In this document: positions 26,533-35,125 of the stretch, piece by piece
Numbering within the stretch: position 1 is the stretch's first letter
Layout of the letters: every line of letters begins with the position of its first letter
Assembly (NCBI RefSeq): GCF_900110245.1
Contig: NZ_FOCZ01000001.1
Location: forward strand, 558,001-622,000
Source of the DNA: Niastella yeongjuensis
Lineage (GTDB): Bacteria > Bacteroidota > Bacteroidia > Chitinophagales > Chitinophagaceae
DNA: 64,000 nt
Direction of reading: 5' to 3'
Notes under the pieces: generated by a model
Told to the model about the DNA's origin: nothing
Seen by the model: the letters and a program-made list of their open reading frames with translations, nothing else
Databases searched by the model: none
Program-made: the position numbers and the translations under genes

Positions 26533-27333
26533 TTATTTACGAACAGCATCCAGTACATAACAATTGGCATGTACAAATTGCGATTGCACATCAAAGCCTT
26601 GTTTTTGTAAAAATTGACCCAAGTATTTATGATTTCTTTTATCATCATCCAGGTTATGCACCTCAATGGTTAACCTGTCTACTTTCGACCATGCAGCAGC
26701 AGGTGTTTCGTAGATAATAGGGTATTCGCTGCCTTCGCAATCTACCTTTAACAAATCGATGTGGCTGAAACCATTGCCGTTTATGATCTCCTCCAGTGAA
26801 ATGCCAGGCACCTTAAGGCTGTACTTGTTTTGTTGATCAAAGTCGGAATAGATGGAAGCAATAACTGAATTATCAGCTGAATGTTCCATAAACAATTCCA
26901 CACTTTCAGTGGGTGTTCCTGTTACTGCTTTATTGAACAGGTGTATTTGTTTTTCCAGACCAGGGTTGATTGAAATATTCTTTTTGAATAGTTCATAGTT
27001 CACCGGAATAGGCTCGTATGCATATACGGTAGCGTCTTTTACCTTGGAAAACAGTATCATATTGAAATACCCGGCATTGGCACCGATATCAATGATCAAA
27101 GGTTTGGCAGGAAGCTTTTTTACCAGGTTGTCAATATCGTAGAAGTCGGTAACAAAAATCTCTTTAAAGACCAGGTAAAGACCGGTAGATGGAACCCGGA
27201 AGTGAATTGGATTACCCCTGGTGGTAAACTGCATTGGGCTGAATCCCTTTTTGAGTTTTCTTGTAAAGTAACCGGACCAGTTGCTAATATGGCGAAACAG
27301 GTTTTTGTATCGGGATATTGAATTTTTAACCAT
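26533..27333 (-). CDS. FkbM-family methyltransferase
   Basis: SAM-dependent O-methyltransferase of 266 residues (ATG at 27333; a TTG at 27354 would add seven residues). SAM motif I is 'PLIIDIGANAGYFNMIL' and FkbM-specific 'LLKVDCEGSEYPII' follows. FkbM enzymes often methylate sugars of polysaccharides, lipids or natural products; with the GT4 gene next to it a surface-glycan sugar is the likely target. Confidence 0.9.
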   Translation of the reverse strand: MVKNSISRYKNLFRHISNWSGYFTRKLKKGFSPMQFTTRGNPIHFRVPSTGLYLVFKEIFVTDFYDIDNLVKKLPAKPLIIDIGANAGYFNMILFSKVKDATVYAYEPIPVNYELFKKNISINPGLEKQIHLFNKAVTGTPTESVELFMEHSADNSVIASIYSDFDQQNKYSLKVPGISLEEIINGNGFSHIDLLKVDCEGSEYPIIYETPAAAWSKVDRLTIEVHNLDDDKRNHKYLGQFLQKQGFDVQSQFVHANCYVLDAVRK

Positions 27334-27432
27334 AGTTAAAGTAAAGTTTTGCAATATAAGAAATTCCGTAGAACATAGTGCTTTAAATAAGGCACTCTAA
27401 CCCGTAGTTGAAATAGCCTTTTTATTTCTAAG

Positions 27433-27467
27433 TCAAATAAAAAGGAGCTGCCATTATTGACAGCCCC
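27433..27467 (-). terminator. typA terminator
   Basis: On the minus strand a 9-bp stem (27444-27452 with 27459-27467, two G-T pairs) is followed by TTTTTATTTG. Confidence 0.85.
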
Positions 27468-27496
27468 TTTCTACAAGAAAAACTTATATACGTATA

Positions 27497-29305
27497 TTAA
27501 GCTTCGGCTTTCATTGACTTCGCCTGTTTCTTTCTTTCTTCTTCATTAAGTATGGTCTTACGCATACGAATGAAGTTAGGCGTTACTTCAATACACTCAT
27601 CTTGTTGAATATATTCCATACACTCTTCCAGGGTAAGCTGAATTTTAGGTGCAATGTTGGTTGCAGCATCGCTACCACTGGCACGCATGTTGGTGAGTTT
27701 TTTTCCTTCGGTGATCTGCACTACCAGGTCGCCTGGTTTAATGTGCTCACCAATGATCTGACCTGCATAGATCTCTTCACCTGGGTCGATAAAGAATGAT
27801 CCTCTATCCTGCAGTTTATCGAGTGAGTAACCGGTTGAAGATCCATTTTCTTTGGCCAGCAACACACCGTTGTTACGACCGGGGATTGGACCTTTCCAGG
27901 GTTTATATTCGCTGAAGCGGTGGGCCATTACAGCTTCACCTTGCGTGTTGGTCAGCATTTGTGTACGTAAACCTATCAAACCACGTGAAGGAATTTCAAA
28001 CTCCAGGTGTTGCATGTCACCTTTGGTTTCCATCACCAGCATTTCGCCTTTACGACGGGTTACCAGGTCAATTACTTTTGAAGCAAATTCCTGTGGTACG
28101 TCAACTACCAGTACCTCATATGGTTCATTTTTCTTACCATCGATCTCTTTTACGATAACCTGAGGCTGACCTACAGTTAACTCGTACCCTTCACGACGCA
28201 TGGTTTCGATCAATACACCTAAGTGCAGGATACCACGGCCATATACCAGGAAGGCATCGCCGCCTTCGCTGTCTACTACTCTTAACGCCAGGTTCTTTTC
28301 AGTTTCTTTCATTAAGCGGTCGCGCAGGTGACGGCTGGTAACGAATTTTCCATCTTTACCATAGAATGGTGAGTTATTGATGGAGAATGTCATGTTCATG
28401 GTAGGCTCGTCAACGCTGATAACAGGTAACGCTTCCGGGTTTTCAAAATCGGCAATGGTATCCCCGATGTTGAATCCATCGATACCTACAACGGCACAGA
28501 GGTCACCGGCAACTACTTCACTTACCTTTTTCTTACCCATGCCTTCAAACACATATAATTCTTTTACACGGGTCTTTTTTATGCTTCCATCGGCTTGTAC
28601 CAATGAAATGGGTTGGTTTTCTTTTATAGTGCCGCGGGCTACTCTACCGATGGCAATACGACCCAGGAAAGAAGAATAATCCAGGGAAGTGATCTGCAGT
28701 TGCAGAGTACCTTCGCTTACAGCTGGCGGTGGTACGTGTTTAATGATACCATCCAGCAGCGGGGTAATATCTTCGCAGGGAGTTAATGAATCGTTGAACC
28801 AGCCGTTTTTACCGCTACCGTAATAAGTAGGGAAGTTCAGCTGCTCTTCAGTAGCATCGAGGTTGAAGAATAATTCAAATACTGCATCGTGCACTTCATC
28901 AGGACGGCAGTTAGGTTTATCAACTTTGTTGATGATCACAATCGGGCGCAGGTTTAACTGCAGTGCTTTTTGTAATACGAAGCGGGTTTGTGGCATAGGC
29001 CCTTCAAAGGCGTCAACCAGCAAACACACACCATCCGCCATTTTCAATACGCGTTCTACCTCACCACCAAAGTCGGCGTGGCCAGGGGTATCAATTACGT
29101 TAATCTTAACGTCTTTGTACGTTACTGCCGCGTTTTTACTGAATATGGTGATACCTCTCTCTCTTTCCAGATCATTGCTGTCCATGATCAACTCACCAGT
29201 TTCCTGGTTATCACGAAACACTTTGGTAGCGTGTAAGATTTTGTCTACCAGGGTAGTTTTTCCGTGGTCTACGTGGGCAATAATGGCGATATTTCTGATA
29301 TCCAT
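27497..29305 (-). CDS. typA: Translational GTPase TypA/BipA
   Basis: Ribosome-binding GTPase of the EF-G family, 602 residues as usual, involved in 50S assembly and stress or cold growth in other bacteria. G1 AHVDHGKTT (10-18), 'GITIFSKNAAV' (G2), DTPGHADFGGEV (G3), NKVDKP (G4) and the C-terminal 'ASGSDAATNIAPKIQLTLEECMEYI' characteristic of BipA. Own promoter about 90 bases upstream and own terminator, so monocistronic. Confidence 0.98.
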   Translation of the reverse strand: MDIRNIAIIAHVDHGKTTLVDKILHATKVFRDNQETGELIMDSNDLERERGITIFSKNAAVTYKDVKINVIDTPGHADFGGEVERVLKMADGVCLLVDAFEGPMPQTRFVLQKALQLNLRPIVIINKVDKPNCRPDEVHDAVFELFFNLDATEEQLNFPTYYGSGKNGWFNDSLTPCEDITPLLDGIIKHVPPPAVSEGTLQLQITSLDYSSFLGRIAIGRVARGTIKENQPISLVQADGSIKKTRVKELYVFEGMGKKKVSEVVAGDLCAVVGIDGFNIGDTIADFENPEALPVISVDEPTMNMTFSINNSPFYGKDGKFVTSRHLRDRLMKETEKNLALRVVDSEGGDAFLVYGRGILHLGVLIETMRREGYELTVGQPQVIVKEIDGKKNEPYEVLVVDVPQEFASKVIDLVTRRKGEMLVMETKGDMQHLEFEIPSRGLIGLRTQMLTNTQGEAVMAHRFSEYKPWKGPIPGRNNGVLLAKENGSSTGYSLDKLQDRGSFFIDPGEEIYAGQIIGEHIKPGDLVVQITEGKKLTNMRASGSDAATNIAPKIQLTLEECMEYIQQDECIEVTPNFIRMRKTILNEEERKKQAKSMKAEA

Positions 29306-29396
29306 AAATTCCTTTTTCCTGACGGGAAATGTTTTTTTAAATTCTTAATAATGAATGCCTTTGAATGCTTTTTTCGCAGCAAAGGCAAACGAGGCG

Positions 29397-29427
29397 CAAA
29401 GGTACGCCAAATCAACGGGCGGGGCAA
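29397..29427 (-). promoter_or_regulatory. typA promoter
   Basis: Minus strand: TTG (29427-29425), 20 bases, TACCTTTG (29404-29397), a full match to the Bacteroidota consensus. It implies a 5' leader of about 85 bases. Confidence 0.7.
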
Positions 29428-29490
29428 GCAAAAGCGGAAACTTTATGTACAATTAATTCGGGTAAATACGGGTTTTTATGGATCGCCGGA

Positions 29491-30597
29491 TCAAACCCTG
29501 ATGTAAATTTTTCGCTTGTCTAAAATCAAGCCTGTGAGCCAACACATTAGCATAAACCAAATGGCAAATACCAGCGAACCTGTATACAAACCGGGAAAAC
29601 TGAAAAAATGGTTAAATATCCATTTGTACAGGTGGGAGGCCCGCAGCAGGATGGCTACCACCTCAGATAGCAGATAAATGAACAGTGCATTTCTTCCAAA
29701 CACTTCAAAAAACCGGGTCCAGCGGGTTATATTCAAAAAATCAACTATGTAAATTATAGCAGCCAGCAGCAAACAATCCAACCCTACGGTGTATAAAACA
29801 AAAGAACTGGTCCACAGGTTTTTGTTGATGGGAAAAACAATACCCCAGCAAAGCCCCAGCAGTGTCAGGGCGGCGCCTGAGCCCGTTAACCAGGCCAGCA
29901 TCTTTTTTGTTTTGCCGGCAGATTGAATATACCAGCCCACCAGGTAGCCCGCTACCACATTGGCAATGGCCGGCAGGGTGCTTAAAATTCCTTCAGGTTC
30001 AAACGGCACCTCTTCGCCATGGTTCATATGGGCAGGGCCCAGCAACCACAGGTCTAATTTCGTTACCGCATTGCCTACCATGCTCAGTTCATGCCCGGGT
30101 TCGCCAAACCAGAACAGGATACCCTGGTAGGCAATCAACAGCCCCACTGCAACCAGGAAGGCACCTTTAGGTTTGCAGTAGTAGAGCAATAACGAAGCGA
30201 TGCCATAACACAACGCAATTCGCTGTAATACGCCCATTACCCTTGTTTCTGCAAATGTTTTGAACACTACATGGCCTGCTTCATTGGTTTTAAAAAACGG
30301 GAACCAGTACAGCAGAAAACCCAATAAAAAAAGCAACCCGGTGCGTTTGCCTATTTTAGCCAGCACCTGCCCCAGGGAAAGGGTTTTTGATTTTTGCATG
30401 GTAAAAAACAGCGCATTGCCCACGGCAAACAGAAATGAAGGAAAAACCAGGTCTGCGAGGGTAAACCCATTCCAGGCTGCATGTTCCAGCGGCGCAAAAA
30501 TAGTGTCGTGGCTGCCGGGGGTATTTACAATAATCATCAGGCAAATGATCAGGCCTCGAAATACATCCAAAGAAATGAACCGGTTAGTTTGGGTCAT
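29491..30597 (-). CDS. HGSNAT-like membrane acyltransferase (DUF5009/NagX type)
   Basis: Integral membrane protein of 368 residues with about ten helices. The opening 'RFISLDVFRGLIICLMIIVN' and 'EHAAWNGFTLADLVFPSFLFAVG' (about 38-60) are diagnostic for the heparan-alpha-glucosaminide N-acetyltransferase/NagX group; the His before the WNG is the catalytic residue in the human enzyme. Likely moves an acetyl group across the inner membrane to or from an amino sugar. Probably related to amino-sugar polymer use, though neighbours do not confirm it. ATG at 30597. Confidence 0.88.
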   Translation of the reverse strand: MTQTNRFISLDVFRGLIICLMIIVNTPGSHDTIFAPLEHAAWNGFTLADLVFPSFLFAVGNALFFTMQKSKTLSLGQVLAKIGKRTGLLFLLGFLLYWFPFFKTNEAGHVVFKTFAETRVMGVLQRIALCYGIASLLLYYCKPKGAFLVAVGLLIAYQGILFWFGEPGHELSMVGNAVTKLDLWLLGPAHMNHGEEVPFEPEGILSTLPAIANVVAGYLVGWYIQSAGKTKKMLAWLTGSGAALTLLGLCWGIVFPINKNLWTSSFVLYTVGLDCLLLAAIIYIVDFLNITRWTRFFEVFGRNALFIYLLSEVVAILLRASHLYKWIFNHFFSFPGLYTGSLVFAIWFMLMCWLTGLILDKRKIYIRV

Positions 30598-30741
30598 ACA
30601 AACGATTAATAAAGAAGGGGAATCTGTTTGCGGTCTTTCTACAGGAAGGAAAGTACAAAGGAATTAAAAATTTATCAACTATGTGCGGTTGATACCTTAT
30701 TTTAATTTGGCTATGGGTACCGGTGGCAAACAACCGATCCA

Positions 30742-30966
30742 TTACAGGAACCTTCGAATAATACTAAGCACAACCGTTATAACAACACTGGCTATAATCA
30801 TTGTTGTAATGGGAAAATAAAAGCGAAAGTTTTCTTTTTCAATCCGGATATCACCCGGCAAATGACCGATCCAATGGAGCTTGTCGTGGAAGAAATAAAT
30901 GACCAGCCCTATTATCACCACAGCGCCGCCAATGAGTATCAAATACTTGCCGGTGTCCGAATTCAT
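30742..30966 (-). CDS. DUF2905 small membrane protein
   Basis: 74 residues with two transmembrane helices (about 7-24 and 52-71). The linker 'KLHWIGHLPGDIRIEKENFRFYFPITT' is the DUF2905 signature (GDI...FYFPI). Function unknown. ATG at 30966; it stands alone between a minus-strand acyltransferase and a divergent hydrolase. Confidence 0.9.
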   Translation of the reverse strand: MNSDTGKYLILIGGAVVIIGLVIYFFHDKLHWIGHLPGDIRIEKENFRFYFPITTMIIASVVITVVLSIIRRFL

Positions 30967-31043
30967 AAAAAAATCATTTTAAATTACCCTCAATGCTTTT
31001 CCGGTATATAAAAAGCCGTTAATTTCAGCGCCAAATTTACGAT

Positions 31044-32039
31044 ATGCGTAAAATAAAATGGGTCCTTCTGGTTGCGGCAATTTTAGCCCTTGTATACTTG
31101 TTAGGCCCCCACCCTTCAACACCAGTTTATTCCACTGCTATACCGGCTGTTCCGGCTGAACCTGCCGCTCTTGTCAGTTACATTCAACAACAGGAGGCCG
31201 GTCATAAAATTAAACCTGATAATGAAGCCCGGGTAGTATGGGCCAATGATTCATTAAAGAATAAAACTGAATATGCACTGGTATACCTGCATGGGTTTAC
31301 CGCCTCGCAGGGTGAAGGCGATCCCGTTCATCGTGACCTGGCTAAAAAGTTCGGTTGTAATCTGTATTTATCCCGCCTGGCCGAACATGGTATCGATACT
31401 ACCGAGCCCATGGTTAATTTAACCGCAGATAATTACTGGGAAAGCGCCAAACAGGCACTGGCCATTGGCAAACAGCTGGGTAATAAAGTTATTCTGGTTG
31501 GCACCTCAACCGGTGGTACGCTGGCCCTTCAACTGGCTGCAGCCTATCCCGATGTATTTGCGCTGATCCTGATGTCACCCAATATTGAGATCAATGACGG
31601 TACCGCCTGGATCTTAAATAACCCCTGGGGTTTACAGGTGGCCAGAATGGTTAAAAGTTCTAAATACCTCGACTCGGATGATCACCGCGAAGCGTATCGT
31701 AAATACTGGACTTACCACTACCGTATTGAAGCTGCTGTTAGCCTGCAGGAGTTGCTGGAAACAACCATGAACAAGAAAACATTCGAAAAGGTAACGCAGC
31801 CCACCCTCACCCTTTATTATTATAAAGACACTGTTCACCAGGACAGCACCGTGAAAGTAAGCGCTATTAAAACCATGTTTGCAGAACTGGGCACCCCCAA
31901 CGATAAAAAACGGGAAGTGGCAATGCCGAATGCAGGCGACCACGTAATTGGTTCGTCGATCAGATCGAACGATGTACCCGGCGTTGAAACAGAAACAGAA
32001 CGCTTTATGACTGAAGTTCTGGGCATAAAGCCATTATAA
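31044..32039 (+). CDS. Alpha/beta hydrolase, membrane-anchored
   Basis: Hydrolase of 331 residues with an N-terminal hydrophobic anchor or signal (6-21). The oxyanion-hole HG pair is in 'YLHGFTASQGEGDP', the nucleophile S155 in GTSTGG, and the catalytic His in GDHVIG (H300). The acid is probably one of the Asp in YKDTVHQDS (about 262-267). Resembles the serine aminopeptidase S33/lysophospholipase group; substrate unknown. Monocistronic, with a strong terminator after it. Confidence 0.85.
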   Translation: MRKIKWVLLVAAILALVYLLGPHPSTPVYSTAIPAVPAEPAALVSYIQQQEAGHKIKPDNEARVVWANDSLKNKTEYALVYLHGFTASQGEGDPVHRDLAKKFGCNLYLSRLAEHGIDTTEPMVNLTADNYWESAKQALAIGKQLGNKVILVGTSTGGTLALQLAAAYPDVFALILMSPNIEINDGTAWILNNPWGLQVARMVKSSKYLDSDDHREAYRKYWTYHYRIEAAVSLQELLETTMNKKTFEKVTQPTLTLYYYKDTVHQDSTVKVSAIKTMFAELGTPNDKKREVAMPNAGDHVIGSSIRSNDVPGVETETERFMTEVLGIKPL

Positions 32040-32064
32040 TACGGTAAACTTGTTATAAGATAAA

Positions 32065-32098
32065 GGGTCCCCGACAGTAGCGTCGGGGACCCTTTTTT
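32065..32098. terminator. Bidirectional terminator
   Basis: Arms gggtccccgac (32065-32075) and gtcggggaccc (32082-32092) followed by T6; A-rich on the left. Serves the hydrolase and the convergent small gene. Confidence 0.9.
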
Positions 32099-32115
32099 CT
32101 TTTTATTCACCCTAA

Positions 32116-32547
32116 TTAGTGTCTTCCGTTATTGTTGTTTCTGTTATCGTGGTCGTTGTAATGGTTGTTATCATTACGATCGTTGTGATCGTAACGGTCA
32201 TTCCTGTCAACCTTATCGGTAGTAGTTTTAACCACTACTTTACCATTACGGTTAATGTCGATGTTGATGGTTTGACCAGGCATTACTGACATCGAGCTGT
32301 TATAAATAGTTTTTGTATTTCTTCTAAAACCAACCTTTTCCATTTGATAAATACTGATGGTGTGGTTACCGGTACGAATATTATCCAAAACAAAAGTATT
32401 ATTCATGTTATAGATCACACCGTCAATCTTCACCTGTGTTACGTTTTTGTCAACGGTAGATATAGAAATTTTAGAAGCTTTAGGACCGGGAGCAGCAAAA
32501 CTGCTAATACTAAACAATACAGCGATAAAGGTAAAAATCTGTTTCAT
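32116..32547 (-). CDS. Secreted low-complexity protein, paralog A
   Basis: 143 residues from the ATG at 32547; the frame runs further upstream but a clean signal peptide (MKQIFTFIAVLFSISSFAAP) and a strong ribosome site mark this start. The core (about 20-105) has beta-strand-like segments, 'TQVKIDGVIYNMN', 'FVLDNIRTGNHTISIYQMEK', resembling a PEGA-like module. The tail (about 110-143) is almost only D, N, R, H and Y. Paralog B lies directly upstream and shares the signal, the 'FxxDNIRxGxHxIxxY' core, the tail type and the promoter region. Periplasmic or secreted; role unknown. Confidence 0.8.
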   Translation of the reverse strand: MKQIFTFIAVLFSISSFAAPGPKASKISISTVDKNVTQVKIDGVIYNMNNTFVLDNIRTGNHTISIYQMEKVGFRRNTKTIYNSSMSVMPGQTINIDINRNGKVVVKTTTDKVDRNDRYDHNDRNDNNHYNDHDNRNNNNGRH

Positions 32548-32550
32548 ATA

Positions 32551-32561
32551 CTGTTTCCTCC
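32551..32561 (-). promoter_or_regulatory. Strong Shine-Dalgarno before paralog A
   Basis: GGAGGAAACAG stands directly upstream of the ATG (complement of 32551-32561). Full anti-SD matches are rare in Bacteroidota, and the identical string precedes paralog B. Confidence 0.75.
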
Positions 32562-32576
32562 AATTGTTTGTTTGTA

Positions 32577-32607
32577 TAATAGATGGCTTTGGAAAGAAGT
32601 TGTTTAC
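32577..32607 (-). promoter_or_regulatory. ECF-type promoter candidate of paralog A
   Basis: On the minus strand GTAAAC (32607-32602) and CATCTATTA (32585-32577) are separated by 16 bases. The same two elements with the same spacing precede paralog B while the spacer differs, which argues for selection. Confidence 0.5.
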
Positions 32608-32696
32608 TAAAGGAATGTTAAACGGAAAAATACAGTTGTAGACTTTAAGCGGTAAGCTATAAACAATACAAGTATTATAGATATACCATTGTAAAT

Positions 32697-32729
32697 GAAA
32701 ATGGCCCGACGTTACCGTCAGGGCCATTG
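32697..32729 (-). terminator. Terminator of paralog B
   Basis: Arms aatggcccgacg (32700-32711) and cgtc-a-gggccatt (32716-32728, one bulge), with TTTTCATTT following on the minus strand. Confidence 0.7.
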
Positions 32730-32746
32730 GTTATCTGTAATAGAGC

Positions 32747-33199
32747 TTAGTGTCTGTTGCGGTCATCGCGGTCGTTATAAACCGGTCCACGGCCGTAATC
32801 TCTGTCATATCCACCTCTGTCGTATCCACCACCATTATATCCACCCCGGTGGTCATCGCGGTCTAAACGGGTCTGTACCAATACACATTCAGAACGGTCG
32901 ATGTTAATGTTCAGGGACTCCCAGGGTTTAACAAAGGTTACATTGCTATACACTCTTTGTGGACGTTTCCTGAACCTGCCATAGTTATCTATCTTATATA
33001 CTTCAATCTGGTGACGGCCTGATCTGATATTATCAAAGGCAAACCCATTTTGATTTACGTTGTATTGTTTACCATCGATATATACCTGTATATAAGCGTC
33101 GCTATTACTGCGGATAGCTACTTTACTGTCATTAGGACCAGGAGCTGCAAACGTTGTTATGCTAAACAGGATGGCTGCAAGTGTAAAAATCTTTTTCAT
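32747..33199 (-). CDS. Secreted low-complexity protein, paralog B
   Basis: 150 residues with signal peptide MKKIFTLAAILFSITTFAAP. The core (20-110) includes 'IQVYIDGKQYNVNQNGFAFDNIRSGRHQIEVYKID', aligned with paralog A. The tail (about 112-150) is G, Y, D and R-rich, with a GGYDRGGYDR repeat. Tandem duplicate of the next gene; each has its own promoter and SD, and a terminator separates them. Likely an exported envelope or extracellular protein; role unknown. Confidence 0.8.
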   Translation of the reverse strand: MKKIFTLAAILFSITTFAAPGPNDSKVAIRSNSDAYIQVYIDGKQYNVNQNGFAFDNIRSGRHQIEVYKIDNYGRFRKRPQRVYSNVTFVKPWESLNINIDRSECVLVQTRLDRDDHRGGYNGGGYDRGGYDRDYGRGPVYNDRDDRNRH

Positions 33200-33202
33200 A
33201 AT

Positions 33203-33213
33203 CTGTTTCCTCC
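33203..33213 (-). promoter_or_regulatory. Strong Shine-Dalgarno before paralog B
   Basis: Same GGAGGAAACAG string as for paralog A, a few bases before the ATG. Confidence 0.75.
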
Positions 33214-33230
33214 ATTTTGTTTTTATACTG

Positions 33231-33261
33231 TAATAGATGGAAAACAGCGTATGTCGTTTAC
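33231..33261 (-). promoter_or_regulatory. ECF-type promoter candidate of paralog B
   Basis: GTAAAC (33261-33256), 16 bases, CATCTATTA (33239-33231) on the minus strand, the same as for paralog A. Confidence 0.5.
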
Positions 33262-33331
33262 AAAGGGTATGTTAAAGCCCCATGCCTGTATTAAACGTGC
33301 ATTAACAATGCTTTAGCTGTTGTCAACCGGC

Positions 33332-33838
33332 TTATTTTCCCTTTCTGAATTCTTCCATTATTTCCATTTCGCCCTGGCAGAGTTTTACTTTTTTCCAGTC
33401 GGTATCGCCCTGAAGATTTACAATGTATACGGCAGGGTGCTCAGGGGTTTCTATTTCCTGTACCACATAGATCTTATAATCGAAGTAGGTGCTTTTTACC
33501 TGTGCACGTATATTGCGTGGCATACGGTTTTCTTCATAATACTTCATTATATAACTCAGGTCGCCCCGGTTGGTATATATAACGCGGTGCTGTATACTAT
33601 CTTTATAAAACACCGCTATGTAATTATCATTACTTCTATGCCATGCCGCATCTGTTGCATCACCATACCGGCTTACGAAATCACGTACTGCCCGGATGTT
33701 TACATCGTTCAAATAATGGCTGTTTGGCTTAAATGATGAGCTCACACTGGCAGCTGCCAGTGTATGTCCCTGTTGGGAATAAGCACATCCCGTTAATGCC
33801 AACACAGATAAACTGGTGGCCATAATTATTTTTTTCAT
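33332..33838 (-). CDS. Exported PepSY-like protein, paralog 1
   Basis: 168 residues; signal peptide with possible lipobox (VLALTGC, C18). The mature part shows alternating strands and a helix: 'NIRAVRDFVSRYGDATDAAWHRSNDNYIAVFY', 'VIYTNRGDLSYIMKYYEENRMPRNIRAQVKSTYFDYKIYVVQEIE'. This fits the PepSY/BLIP-like fold of small Bacteroidota exported proteins. A paralog with the same motif string lies about 530 bases upstream. Role unknown. Confidence 0.7.
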   Translation of the reverse strand: MKKIIMATSLSVLALTGCAYSQQGHTLAAASVSSSFKPNSHYLNDVNIRAVRDFVSRYGDATDAAWHRSNDNYIAVFYKDSIQHRVIYTNRGDLSYIMKYYEENRMPRNIRAQVKSTYFDYKIYVVQEIETPEHPAVYIVNLQGDTDWKKVKLCQGEMEIMEEFRKGK

Positions 33839-34371
33839 TGCTATACTTTATTTAAGGTTAAACAATCCAGTGCAATTTATTTGCTTACATAAGCGGTTGT
33901 TTCGAAATGGTATTGGAGCCCGCAACATGATAAGCTAATTTTTAGCCCTTGAATAGTTTAATTGTTAATACGACAAATTTTTGTGTTCCTGAACCGCTCC
34001 TGAACAGCATTTGCGAAATGTTTCAGCGCGTTACTTATTTGCGGTTAAGGTTATGTTAATTGGGAATTATGGAAAAACAATCGCGGTAATCTGAATATGT
34101 ATCAATAACGCTTATTTGAGAACTCCGCTGCACAAACGCATAATGATTAATTATATTGGGTTGTAGCATTGTTTTTATTTTTTAAGTAGGACGCTGCTGC
34201 GGTAAGTTATGTTACAACCTTATTTTCAATCATTGCGGAGAATGGGCATAAAATAATACAGCTCCAGGTTACAAACTGTAAGCATCAAGCAAAGAAAGAG
34301 TGTTAATTGCTTGCGACTCAAGGCTTGTAGCCTGAAGCTGTTTTGGTCACTACACCGATCTGACTGGCTTA
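33839..34371. other. 533-base gene-free region between paralogs
   Basis: A/T-rich. No coding frame, repeat or clear terminator was seen; the promoter of paralog 1 should lie at its left end. Confidence 0.6.
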
Positions 34372-34884
34372 TCAGGGCTTGCTTTTCATGTACTCTGTCA
34401 TTACTTCCATATCCCTTTCACTTACGCGTACATTCTTTAACGTAGTGGCATCTTCCAGGTGAACTACATAAACAAGCGGTTTTCGCATTTCTTCAATTTG
34501 TTCCACCAGGGTAATTGTGTAATCGTAATACTCCCTTTTTACGATGCTCCTGATATCGCGCGGCATTTTATTTTCGTAATACTGTCTAATGGTATAAACA
34601 AAATCCCCTCTGTTGTTGTAAACTGTTCTGCAATTGCTGTTGCTCTTATCGGTATACCTTGCTACGTAACCGGTTTCAACAATCATCCAATCAACATTAG
34701 AAGCTGTTTTATCGCGTTTTAAGAAATCGCGCATGGCTCGTACATGCACCCTGCTGATATTGCGGGTATTCATTTGCAATGATTGCATGCCTTCTGTTGC
34801 CAAAGGCCGGTTTACCTGCTGGGCAGTTGCAGACCCGGTTATCAGGACCGCCGCGATACTGATTGTTACAATTACATTTTTCAT
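34372..34884 (-). CDS. Exported PepSY-like protein, paralog 2
   Basis: 170 residues; signal peptide to about 21 (ITGSATAQQ), without lipobox. It shares with paralog 1 the order RAxRDF, an xVAxYxD strand, VYxNRGDxxYxxxxYxENxMPRxIRxxVKxxYxDYxI and a closing EMExMxE-like helix (RDMEVMTEYMKSKP here). The tandem layout indicates duplication. Likely periplasmic; role unknown. Confidence 0.7.
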   Translation of the reverse strand: MKNVIVTISIAAVLITGSATAQQVNRPLATEGMQSLQMNTRNISRVHVRAMRDFLKRDKTASNVDWMIVETGYVARYTDKSNSNCRTVYNNRGDFVYTIRQYYENKMPRDIRSIVKREYYDYTITLVEQIEEMRKPLVYVVHLEDATTLKNVRVSERDMEVMTEYMKSKP

Positions 34885-35098
34885 GGCTATATTATTTGAT
34901 GTAAGATTAACGTTCTACATAACAAAGCAACTTATTTATTGACCAGGCAATTTTTAAATTAGATGAACCTGGCAGCTTTTCGGCAACCGTTTAAAAAAAG
35001 GCAATTGTGGCGTTTGGCAGGTAAAAAGGCCGTTTGTCGAAAATGGACGCCTGTCAGCAAAAAGAAGAAAGTTAACCTATCATGAACCTTTGGGGGAT

Positions 35099-35106
35099 TA
35101 TCTTTG
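35099..35106 (+). promoter_or_regulatory. -7 element before the lipid kinase gene
   Basis: TATCTTTG, 19 bases before the ATG. A matching TTG at the usual distance was not found. Confidence 0.4.
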
Positions 35107-35125
35107 CCCTTTGTAATTAGACAAC

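Noticed and set aside
32548-32727. 60-residue N-terminal extension of secreted paralog A
   Set aside because: It would hide the signal peptide inside the protein; the promoter, SD and alignment with paralog B all fix the start at 32547.
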